The notes under the pieces: model-generated
Seen by the model: the letters and a program-made list of their open reading frames with translations, nothing else
What the model was told of the DNA's origin: nothing
Database searches by the model: none
Shown: positions 8,776 through 16,766 of the stretch, one piece after another
How the letters are laid out: each line of letters opens with the position of its first letter
Numbering within the stretch: the first letter of the stretch is position 1
Position numbers and translations under genes: made by a program
Source: Chromera velia
Lineage: Eukaryota > Sar > Chromeraceae
Length of the DNA: 17,348 bases
Reading direction: 5' to 3'
Assembly: GCA_018398765.1 (NCBI GenBank)
Contig: JAHBMJ010001716.1
Coordinates: 55,611 to 72,958, forward strand

Positions 8776-9693
8776 GCTTAAGAACGGATGTCTCCAGCTC
8801 AACCCACAGTCAGCCACATGGAAGGAGGAGGAGCCGCTTGTATCCGACCTTGTACCGCTATCGACCGCTATATTCACCACCACAACCAGGCAAACAAATG
8901 GCACGAATGCGCGCGTACACACACAAACAAACAGAGGTGGGGGGGAGACGAAGTAAGAGAGAGGCTTCGCGTCCCGCTTTTCGGGCCGTAAAGAGAAAGA
9001 AACGAATCGCGGAGGCGATCTGCAAGAAACAGAGCGCGCAATTAGTCACTTTGAGTTGTTTTAGGCAGCAGCGTTTCTCTCGTCTCCTTCGCTTCTCTGT
9101 TTCGTGCATGCTTACATTCTCAATCGTTGTACAGCGAAACTGTCTTTCAATTTTGTCTCGCCCGGACGTCTTCTCACGTTTGGTCCAGTCCGTTTTTTCT
9201 TTCAGACTTTCACTAGACTTTTCTAGAGACTTTTAGCCGAATAACTCTCTTCCCGTTTTTTTCATCGATCTGCTTGGATGTTCTTTCACGATGGATGCCG
9301 GCTAGGTAAAGAAAGCGTTGGAGAAATTAGTAGAGAAAACCTTAGCGAGCTGCAGTACCTAGTGCAGTACCATCTATTTAAATACATCTGGACTAATCTC
9401 CGTGTGGCTGGCACTGGCTGCGTGATGAGGTGACTTAACCCGCCAGCCATCGTGTCCCAATGGCAAAGGGCAGTTTGAACATATATGCATTGCTAGCCTA
9501 GGAGCGATCGCGAGAAAGCTTGCTCAGCGAGGCCACACTGAGTTGACCAGAAATTAGCAGCCCCAAGAAAATTAACGACATTCGTTTCTCTTCAAGAGGA
9601 GTAGCAGACACTCCGGACCCTTACCCCTCAGCCTCTTCCCGTCTCTTTCCGCCTGGGAGGCCTGCCTGGGTGATAGGCTCGAAGAAGACAAAC
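8512..9693 (-). CDS. Probable minus-strand gene, hypothetical protein, 5' end unresolved
   Basis: Product not recognised. Exon 9693-9625 (23 codons' worth) and an open frame from 9019 to the stop TGA at 8514-8512 join in phase 2. Splice signals are strong: acceptor TTTGTTTGTTGCAG before 9693, donor GAGGG|GTAAGG after 9625, acceptor CTGTTTCTTGCAG before 9019. A further donor (GTGAGT, plus-strand 9862-9867) would close a preceding exon, but that exon runs into the AT-rich island and no start was found. The last exon, if unspliced, encodes 168 residues. It includes a Val-Cys run from an (AC)n microsatellite (8705-8772), and a natural-looking C-terminus (SIFDEEFTDSRTEF). The microsatellite may instead lie in a further intron. 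It is tail-to-tail with the plastid membrane protein gene. Seen: splice motifs and phase. Inferred: that it is protein-coding. Confidence 0.4.
8705..8772. repeat. (AC)n microsatellite
   Basis: A CA/AC run with rare G interruptions, about 68 bp. On the minus strand it reads as (GT)n in frame with the candidate gene at 8512-9693, encoding Val-Cys repeats, or it sits in an unrecognised intron. Confidence 0.95.
9321..9370. repeat. Dispersed repeat blocks, left copy
   Basis: GAGAAATTAGTAGAGAAA (9321-9338) and GCAGTACCTAGTGCAGTAC (9352-9370) recur in the same order and orientation at 11064-11081 and 11178-11196, with 17/18 and 17/19 identities. They flank the second AT-rich island. They lie in the 605-bp intron of the candidate minus-strand gene. 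Confidence 0.55.
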
Positions 9694-9879
9694 CTGCAAC
9701 AAACAAAAGACCACCCCCTCAGCGGTCTTCTCCCTGGTCTTCTTCTTCCCCATACACGCCCGGCGGGACTATGGAAGGGCAACAAAGCCAAAGGAGGGCA
9801 ATCATAGGATTTGTAGAGTTCACACACCCCCCCCACCCCTACTTTCTCCTTCTTCCTCTTCACTCACCACCCAGAGAAA

Positions 9880-10071
9880 GGAAAAAAAAAAGTATAAAAG
9901 GCCAAATTTATAAAAAGTTAATTTGTTTTCATGCATTATGAATATACCTTATAGTAGGAAGATACATTGAATTATATTGTATTTGTATTGTATTGTTGCG
10001 GAATAGTGCTAGGAATAGTGATGTATGAAGGGATCGATTGTCAAACCCAAATTGACTAACAAATTGATTCA
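9880..10071. other. Left part of AT-rich island, no gene seen
   Basis: Composition switches abruptly to AT-rich at about 9880, immediately beyond the GTGAGT donor of the candidate minus-strand gene. It contains the dispersed ATTGT/TTGTTGCGG block (about 9976-10001) and a duplicated GGAATAGTG. Confidence 0.5.
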
Positions 10072-10328
10072 TTGATTGATTTACCCCCCTGGCGGTAGTT
10101 AACTTTCGATTGGTGGCCTGGGCAGAATTCGGTGGCCCGAAGGCCCATAGGGTCAACTTTCGGCGCCAAAGGCGTCCGGCAGCAGATTTCGGTGGGCGCT
10201 AAAGGCGTAAGAGGGGGGATTTTACCGATCATTTCGGTGGGCACCGATAGCCTTCCAAGTAGATTTCGGTACTTTTAATTGGGGTTCTGATAAAAAAGTA
10301 GGTAGCACCAGGGAGGTAGATTGATTGA
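10072..10328. mobile_element. 241-bp MITE-like element with internal TTTCGGTGGGC repeats
   Basis: The element is 10080-10320. Its left end begins TTTACCCCCCTGGCGGTAG; the right end read inward begins TCTACCTCCCTGGTGCTAC. These are imperfect terminal inverted repeats (14 of the first 19 positions). The 8-bp direct repeat TTGATTGA lies at 10072-10079 and 10321-10328. The interior holds about five degenerate copies of ATTTCGGTGGGC followed by CnAAAGGCGT-like sequence, 30-45 bp apart (near 10130, 10155, 10185, 10228 and 10262). It is GC-richer than the surrounding island and has no coding capacity. The target duplication is itself internally repetitive, which lowers its weight, but it has the same 8-bp length as the element at 1134-1630. 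Superfamily unknown. Confidence 0.6.
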
Positions 10329-11290
10329 TTATAGTTCCGCACAAGATACGTGCTACAAGGTGTCTTCCGTGGTATCATAGTACCATATATATAATATTGT
10401 CCCCCGAGTCAGTCTGTTTTCAATAATAATAACATAGGATAGGATTTATGTTTGGAGGATTGGCCTCCTGCACGGTCTGCACCAATAGCTTATCCTCTAC
10501 AAGATAGAAAGGTGAATCAATCAAACATTCAAACTAGTTTTCAAACTTTAAAGTTGATTTTAGTTAATTTACTTAACACTATAGACTTAACAAAAAAAAT
10601 TCTAGTCTAGATTTTAGTAAACTATTCTACCTGCTAGTTTATATAAGTATTCTTCTAAGAAGTGGTTGGTAAGTAGAGTAATTACTATACTTGTACAATC
10701 TCTTTTTGGCTTCTAGACTAAATTGTCAGACTAGTACAGACTAGTTAATAATTAGTAGGATGAGGAATATAATTTGTGTCCGGAGGATTAGCTTCCAGCC
10801 CAAATGGCCCCCAAGGGCCAATGCCGAATTATGCCAAATGTTTGACGTGCAGCTTCCAGGGAAAACGCTTAGAAATCTAGTTAAATGCATTAAACCTCCT
10901 TTTGACGTCTCTAAAGAAACACACGGAGTTTTAAGCTAAAACTACAGCTAAAAAAGTAATCATTTTTTTTATAGAAGTACATCAAAAACAAGCTGGGAAG
11001 ACTAAAAAAAGAATTTCAGTATCGGCTTCTAGATTGGCTTGCAGATACTTGTAGAAAGGACTAGAGAAACTAGTAGAGAAAGGACTACCGGAACAGTGAA
11101 AACACTTTGAACGACTATAGTCCTTGTCTAGCCTACAGTCTAGGTCCTTGTCACCCTGAGTCTGCTCTCCACTTTCCGCAGCACCTAGTGCAGCACGCAA
11201 GTTTCTCACTGATCACTTTCCCTCCAATAAGTCTCTGGTGCATCACGCAACTAGATCACGCAAGGAACAAATTCAACAGAAAGAGCTAAA
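10329..11290. other. AT-rich island with dispersed repeat fragments, no gene seen
   Basis: No coding frame is supported. It contains two diverged copies of a GGAGGATT-GC-TCC block (10454-10471 and 10782-10799), a 10-bp direct duplication CAGACTAGTA/CAGACTAGTT, many CTAG steps, and the right copies of the blocks found at 9321-9370. It reads as a graveyard of short transposon-derived sequence. Confidence 0.5.
11064..11196. repeat. Dispersed repeat blocks, right copy
   Basis: GAGAAACTAGTAGAGAAA (11064-11081) and GCAGCACCTAGTGCAGCAC (11178-11196) match the left copy at 9321-9370, but about 83 extra bases separate them. In each copy the two halves of GCAGYACCTAGTGCAGYAC carry the same base at Y. 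Confidence 0.55.
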
Positions 11291-12000
11291 GAGGCAGACA
11301 CAACAACCGCTGTTCCTTTGGGTTCTTTTTATATCGGATAAGATTGAAAAAGGGGGTGGAACGAAGAGACAGAATAGCTGTACTTGTCCTCAGCCTCCCT
11401 CTCTTCCATCTGATTGTCTGGTCAAGTTCTTCTCATTTGACTATTTCTGTGATGACCCTGCGCTCTCCCTCTTCCCCTTTCTCCATCTTTCTACATGTAT
11501 TGCTGGTTGTCTCTCTCTGTATTTCTCTCTCTCCCCCCGTCCCTCTCTTTCTGAACGCCTCAGATTTGAGCAGAAGACGATAGAGGAGAAGCGCAACGGA
11601 GAAACACAAAGAAAGAATATTGTGAAATTCTCCCTTGCTTTTGCAAATCTGACCTTTTGCATGATCTCTTTCTTTGAGTTTTCCTCCTTGTTTTTCTGTT
11701 GATGCATGTTAGAGTCTGCTCGATCGTCTGTCGTTAATTGTGTAGGAGCGAGGGCGGGAGGATGGGGTCTTCCTTCCTTCTCTTCGGCCGGGCTAGATTG
11801 AAGCAAGGAAGGGACACACATGCGGCATTGATGCATTCATGCAAGAGAGAAAGGGAAGAAGCAGACAGACAGACAGGCAAAAAGACAGAGGCCTGCATGA
11901 GACAACATGTGGGTGTCCGGCCTCGATCTTCACCCGATTCCCCCTAGCTCCCCCTCTCTCTCTCTGAGGTTAAATTTGTGTATATGCACCCCCCCCCCCC
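11291..12000. other. Pyrimidine-rich low-complexity sequence, no supported gene
   Basis: Open frames exist on both strands (for example 11238-11702 plus and 11441-11836 minus), but their content is dominated by CT-rich repeat and no splice-bounded exon stands out. It ends in a C12 run directly before the assembly gap. Confidence 0.45.
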
Positions 12001-12348
12001 NNNNNNNNNNNNNNNNNNNNNNNNNNNNNNNNNNNNNNNNNNNNNNNNNNNNNNNNNNNNNNNNNNNNNNNNNNNNNNNNNNNNNNNNNNNNNNNNNNNN
12101 NNNNNNNNNNNNNNNNNNNNNNNNNNNNNNNNNNNNNNNNNNNNNNNNNNNNNNNNNNNNNNNNNNNNNNNNNNNNNNNNNNNNNNNNNNNNNNNNNNNN
12201 NNNNNNNNNNNNNNNNNNNNNNNNNNNNNNNNNNNNNNNNNNNNNNNNNNNNNNNNNNNNNNNNNNNNNNNNNNNNNNNNNNNNNNNNNNNNNNNNNNNN
12301 NNNNNNNNNNNNNNNNNNNNNNNNNNNNNNNNNNNNNNNNNNNNNNNN
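12001..12348. other. Assembly gap (348 N)
   Basis: An unresolved run of N, bounded on the left by C12 (11989-12000) and on the right by CCCC. Open frames that cross it are meaningless. Confidence 1.
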
Positions 12349-12637
12349 CCCCAGATGCGGCACCTGCTTCATGCGCCGGTTTTTCTTTTTTCGATTAGCG
12401 TTTCTTTTGTTCAAGAGGAAGGAACTTGTGCGAGGGACACGACCAACACCTACATGTTTGCCGTCGTTTCATTCCCATCACTTGAAGTGTTGTTTTCTCC
12501 ATCTCACCAAAGGATCCAGCGCACAACCTGCTTTTCAACTGCTTTCTTCTCTCCCTCCTTGTCTTCTCTTCCCGTACCTTTTCGAAGCCGAGGAGGAAAG
12601 CGGAAAACCGGAAAGAGAGAGGGAAAGCAAAAAACAG

Positions 12638-13614
12638 CTAGAGAAAGCCGAAGAGAGAAAGCAATCGACTGAACCTCTGGCTCGCCCCTCTGCACATCAC
12701 GCAGGGTCCCCTGCTGGCCGTCGCACAGCTGACGGTTCCACCAGACCATTCCGAATGCATGGAATTAACTTCCTTCTGTTGCACTTGCACATGCAGAGAC
12801 ACTCCTGCCTTTCCTTCTTTTGCTAAGTTTTTGGTGTGCTTTTCTTCTGGTGAGATGAGATGATGGATCCTTCCTTCTGACGGGAGAGGAACCTCTATGG
12901 AGGGAAGAAACGGACCCTCAGGACAGAGCACAAGTTCGGTGCTCTGCAGCTGCACAATCCAAGAAGTTTCCTTTTCCTTCACCGTCTCTGCATGCTTCTG
13001 CCTGCTTCTAGCTTTGTTGGGACGGGGTTTCAAAAGAAAAGAGAAGAGAACGAGAGACACCAGAAAAGAAGCATCCATCGCTGAAGCCACCCTGGTGGTC
13101 TCAATCCTCCCTCCCTCACTCACTCACTCACTCACTCACTCGCACACTCACTCACTCACTCACTCACTCACTTACTTACTCATTCACTCACTCAAAGAGA
13201 TGTTCTTTCTCTCTTTCTCACCCGCGAAGCGCGCAACCGCCACAGTCGCCCTGCGAAACAGCCGCGAGAGAGCGAGTGAAGTGAACAAACAAAGCTGCTT
13301 TCATGCAATCAAGGGGACGGACAGCAAAGAAGAGAAGTGAACAAACAAAGCTGCTTTCATGCAATCAAGAGGACGGACAGCAAAGAAAAGAACAGAACAG
13401 AAGAGTGCCGAGGCATGCATCATGATGGAAGGGCAGAAAGAAAGCGACATGAATGCACCCATCCTACCGCGAGCGGCCTGAACTTCCCACCCCGCGTGAA
13501 CGTGTGCGTTTCTGTTGCATGCTTCTGCGAACCACAAATTGCACCACCTTTTCCTTCCTTACAACAACTGCCTGAGAGATACTCCAAGAACGTTTCCGCG
13601 ACCTGCCGGCCGGT
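12638..13614 (-). CDS. Candidate minus-strand gene, two 3' exons, hypothetical protein
   Basis: Product not recognised. Internal exon 13614-13563 reads TGRQVAETFLEYLSGSC, has acceptor TGCAGGCAG after a TC-rich tract, and ends at donor TT|GTAAGG in phase 1. It can join to 13011-12638, whose acceptor (AACAAAG) follows a long TC-rich tract and is also phase 1. The terminal exon then adds 124 residues to the stop, including QLQSTELVLCPEGPFLPSIE. The 551-bp intron contains a CTCA microsatellite and a 56-bp duplication. The true start and upstream exons were not found. Acceptor CTGCAG four bases earlier (exon from 13618) would suit a phase-2 upstream exon. This rests on splice motifs and phase alone. 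Confidence 0.28.
13113..13195. repeat. (CTCA)n microsatellite
   Basis: Tandem CTCA steps with a few CGCA, CTTA and CATT variants over about 80 bp. It lies in the intron of the candidate gene at 12638-13614. Confidence 0.95.
13279..13390. repeat. 56-bp tandem duplication
   Basis: Copies 13279-13334 and 13335-13390 each start AAGTGAACAAACAAAGCTGC and end in GACGGACAGCAAAGAA-type sequence. They differ at about two positions. The period is not a multiple of three and the unit is not low-complexity, so it is a segmental duplication and not a microsatellite. Confidence 0.9.
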
Positions 13615-13619
13615 CTGCC

Positions 13620-14568
13620 TGCAGGCAGGACAGGGAGAGAGAGAGAGCCCAACGCCACCATACCCTGGCAGGTCGCCTTCAGGACAGTCGCGACAGAAAG
13701 AGAACCGACCGACGGGAAAATCAGATTAAATTCGTTCAACCATGCAGGTTCCTCTTTTCACGCTCTCTCGCACGGTCCTGTATGAATGAATGAATGGATG
13801 TCCGAAGACTCACCCCCCCACAACGATCAGGCACGAAAAGGAAAAAACGAAGTCAAAGAAATCAGAATGTCTTCACGCCTTCCCACCTCCACACAACACC
13901 CCCCCCCATCCCCCCACCGTGGAAGACAAAAAAAATGTGTAAACAGAAAGACAAGACAAGACAAAGAGAGATACAGCGCGAGGCACAAAAAGGGTACACA
14001 CACTCACACACACACACGTACGTAACTTGAAAAAACTGTGCGGAGGGACTCTGAGTGGGTTCTCATTTGTGACCCTCAAACCAAACACGCACAACAGCAG
14101 CCTTGCCCCAGCAGTATCTCGTCAACCCAAAGAAAGTTTTGTTCTTTCTCTGTCGATTTCTCTCTCGGCCCCAGTGGAACACAACGGGGGGCAGACAACG
14201 CCGCTCTCTCTCTCTCTCGAAGTGATCTCATGCCCCTTCATTTGAACCCGTTACATTCTCTGTGTCAGACTGTGAATCCCTCTCTCCGAGGTATTGGGGC
14301 CGCTCTAGCGTTTTCTTTCTTCACCTTCCCTTTCTGCTTGTCTCTCTCTCTCTCTGTTGGCAGTCTGAGAGCCAGACGGAGAGGCACATTGAGGTGGGAA
14401 GCAGACAAAAAAGAAAGAGCACCACTCAAGATACTCTCCCCCGCTCCCCGACTGACTTGCACGCCCCTGCCTTCAATCAAGCGGGCCCCTCGATGCGGGT
14501 GGGTGACTTGACTCGGCTGTGGCTGTCTGCCAGTGCTCGCTCGGCATGGGTCGGTGCAGTGAGTGATC
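13620..14568. other. Repeat-rich sequence without a supported gene
   Basis: Short GA, CT and C runs alternate. A TC tract ending GTTGGCAG at 14364 resembles a plus-strand 3' splice site followed by an open stretch to about 14500. A GTGAGT donor exists on the minus strand (plus-strand 13807-13812). Neither could be joined into a gene. Confidence 0.4.
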
Positions 14569-14693
14569 GATCAATGCATTCGAATGGAATGGAATGGAGT
14601 GGAATGGAAAGAATCATCACGCATTCTGAGTGATCAATGCATTCGAATGGAATGGAATGGAATGGAATGGAAAGAATCATCACGCATTCATTC
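14569..14693. repeat. 63-bp tandem duplication containing (GGAAT)n
   Basis: Copies 14569-14631 and 14632-14693 each begin GATCAATGCATTCGAATGG, carry five GGAAT-like steps and end AAAGAATCATCACGCATTC. They differ by one substitution within the GGAAT array plus the final bases. The pentamer is the same as in human satellite II/III, presumably by convergence. Confidence 0.9.
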
Positions 14694-15115
14694 ACAGCAA
14701 TTACAGTTGAAGGAAGGAGGGTTGGTATGGAATCACTTCTGTAAGGATTCGTATGGAGTCAGTAGCCGACTAACGAGAAAGAAGTCGTGCTCCTTTGCAA
14801 GCGTTTCAAAAAGAGAGTAGGAGGGAAGGAGAGAGGAGGGGGGGAGGGTAGATCCATCCATCCATCCATCGATCGAAAAAGGATACGACGACCACATGCA
14901 GGTTGGAGGGAGGGAGGGACGCCGTGTCGTGTCGTGTCTCTTCCTCCTTCCCTCCCTCCCTCGACGTACCGACCGAAGGAAGGAAGGAAAGAAGGAAGGA
15001 AGACTGTCACGAAAGGAGTACGTGCACTCGAACAAGAAGAACACACGCTACCGGCGCAATTAGATGAATGGACCAAAGGAGTAACACCGACCGGGTCCTT
15101 TTTCCTGTGCGTGTC
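14694..15115. other. Low-complexity sequence with ATCC and GGAA/CCTT runs, no gene
   Basis: Contains ATCC repeats (about 14851-14870) and CCTCCCTCC facing GGAAGGAA (about 14942-15002), partly complementary and able to fold back. Open frames here are repeat-driven. Confidence 0.4.
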
Positions 15116-15478
15116 TCAATTTCTGCATACAGCTCTGTCTCTCTCTCTCTCTCTCTCTCTCCCTCTCTTTCTTTCGAGGCACATTGTCTCCTTGGTCCCT
15201 TTGGCTTCTTGCGTTCGATTTTTAATTTCTGGCCTGAGGCCGGGGGACAGAGCACAAAAAAACAAAAAAGAAAAAAACGTGAGAAAAAGTCCCAAAATTC
15301 TGTAGGGGGCTGCATGCGAAGGAAAGAAGGGTCTGTCTGTGAGAGGTCTGCAATGGTGTCCGATTAAAGGCAAGTGGGGTGAGAGCACTTTCAGATGCTA
15401 GTCCTTGTCACCCTCAGCTCACTCTTTCGTCGAAAGTCTTTGCGGCAACTCTCTCACGATTCGCTCTCTCCCCGTTAA
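15116..15478 (-). CDS. Candidate minus-strand exons, hypothetical protein
   Basis: Product not recognised. Exon 15478-15423 (LTGRERIVRELPQRLSTK, donor AGA|GTGAGC) joins in phase 2 to 15233-15116, whose acceptor is near-ideal (long T-rich tract then CCCCGGCCTCAG). That exon reads PEIKNRTQEAKGTKET and ends after a GA-microsatellite-coded Arg-Glu run at TGA 15118-15116. The minus-strand open stretch at 15540-15737 (NSPHDVELRHASERLPIR near its end) could be an upstream exon, but its donor is weak. No start codon was fixed. Reading through a microsatellite lowers confidence; this could also be untranslated sequence. Confidence 0.25.
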
Positions 15479-15759
15479 CTTGGCATGAAACGAAAAAAAG
15501 AGAGAGAGATCCAAAATTGACGACCGAGCTTTCTTTCCTTCAGACAGACTCTCCGTCGATCACATTTCGGATGGGGAGTCTTTCCGAAGCATGTCGAAGC
15601 TCAACGTCGTGAGGTGAATTAAAAACGTTCCTCTTCTTCTTCTTCTTTCTCCGGTCCCCCCCTGTGTTCCCTTTCCTTCCCCTGCAGGTGGTAGGTCTCT
15701 TTCTGATTTTCTCCTTCGTCTCAATTTCCGTATGCACGTGTGTTCTCGGAGTCGGTCGG

Positions 15760-15860
15760 TGAGTCAGTCAGTCAGTCAGTCAGTCAGTCAGTCCATGCAC
15801 TAAATCACTCGATGGATCAATCCCGATGCATGTCCGTCTGTCTGTCTGTCTGTCTGTCAG
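15760..15860. repeat. (GTCA)n and (TGTC)n microsatellites
   Basis: GTCA steps at about 15760-15793 and TGTC steps at about 15834-15859, separated by about 40 bp of non-repeat sequence. Confidence 0.9.
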
Positions 15861-16030
15861 CCACAAACGAAGGTGTGCATTCTTTAAAATCGTACGGAAG
15901 AAACGAATTGCAGCTGCTGCAGACACGCAGCGAGAGAGCGACTGAGAGGAAGAAGAGAAGAGGGACTTCTTCCTTTCGACCTCTCTCCATGCGGATGACT
16001 GGCCATCTCCTGGCCTCACGCACGCGCACG

Positions 16031-16064
<34 letters not shown>

Positions 16065-16187
16065 TGCACACATACAAGATCAAGACAAAGGGAGCAGGAA
16101 GGAATTACTCCCGCCATGCTGAGGAGGAAACGGAAGGAAGAAGGAAAGCAAATGGATCGGAGGGCACGCAGGGAAGACGCAGGAGAC

Positions 16188-16218
<31 letters not shown>

Positions 16219-16630
16219 CGTTTCTCTCGCCTGAGTTTGTAAAACCTTTCCAGCAAGCAATTGATGGGTCAGTCTCAGAGAGAGAGAGAGAGAGAGAGAG
16301 AGAATGTTTGCACAGAGAGATCGAAGGAACTGTCAAATTCGTCTCCGGCAAAAGGACCAAGTGCATCCATCCATACATCCATCCCTTCATTGATTGTCCT
16401 CTTCGACCGTCAAACAAGACGATCAATCGAATCGTTTTCTTCTCCCTCTCTCTCGATCGTCCCTCTCTCCATCTTTTCCTCCCTCCCTCCCTTCAACCCT
16501 CGATGGGGGCGTCGCTGTGCCCTCACCCGAAAGGAAGAGAAAGAAAGATACCTACCTCATGTCGTCCTATATAAGGCATTCTTCCGCGAACAGGTTCGTT
16601 TTCTTTCTTCATGAGATAGCATGCCCTCAT
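15780..16630 (-). CDS. Candidate small three-exon gene, hypothetical 102-aa protein
   Basis: Product not recognised. Exon 1 runs 16630-16527 (start MRACYLMKKENEP, donor TCGG|GTGAGG, phase 2). Exon 2 is 16118-16076, with acceptor CTTCCGTTTCCTCCTCAG and donor CTT|GTATGT, in phase 2 and out phase 0. Exon 3 is 15941-15780, with acceptor TCTTCTTCCTCTCAG, phase 0. The joined frame is open to TGA. Residues about 26-49 are hydrophobic, and exon 3 has a helical stretch SAAAAIRFFRTILKNAHL before a short Thr-Asp-Arg-Gln run from the TGTC microsatellite. An earlier donor in exon 1 (GAG|GTAGGT) is also strong but gives the wrong phase for exon 2. The phase agreement across three exons is the main support. 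The repeat-coded tail is a warning. Confidence 0.3.
16018..16066. repeat. (CA)n microsatellite with CG-rich start
   Basis: CGCG-rich alternation passes into (CA)n. Purine-pyrimidine alternation makes it a potential Z-DNA former. It lies in an intron of the candidate gene at 15780-16630. Confidence 0.95.
16187..16217. repeat. (GATA)n microsatellite
   Basis: About seven GATA steps bounded by GACA variants. Confidence 0.95.
16276..16303. repeat. (GA)n microsatellite
   Basis: An uninterrupted AG/GA run of about 28 bp. Confidence 0.95.
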
Positions 16631-16766
16631 TGTGTCACGTCATTTTTTGTACGACACATAGAGCATGCTCTATCTATTCGTTTCCTTTTTCAACCTGTTT
16701 CTTTCACTGCGAGACCTTTCAGGCAGGCTTTGTTTCGCGGCTTTCCACCCTCGCTCAGGCCCTCCT

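Noticed and set aside
11907-12826. Open frames crossing the N run
   Set aside because: The translation is undefined across the assembly gap.
15544-15613. Plus-strand exon bounded by CTTTCCTTCAG and GAG|GTGAAT
   Set aside because: All three minus-strand frames over the same bases look equally protein-like and no plus-strand neighbours could be joined, so the strand is undecided.
16568-16576. TATATAAGG as a plus-strand TATA box
   Set aside because: It falls inside a minus-strand exon candidate (codons for Pro-Tyr-Ile-Gly), and no plus-strand gene follows.
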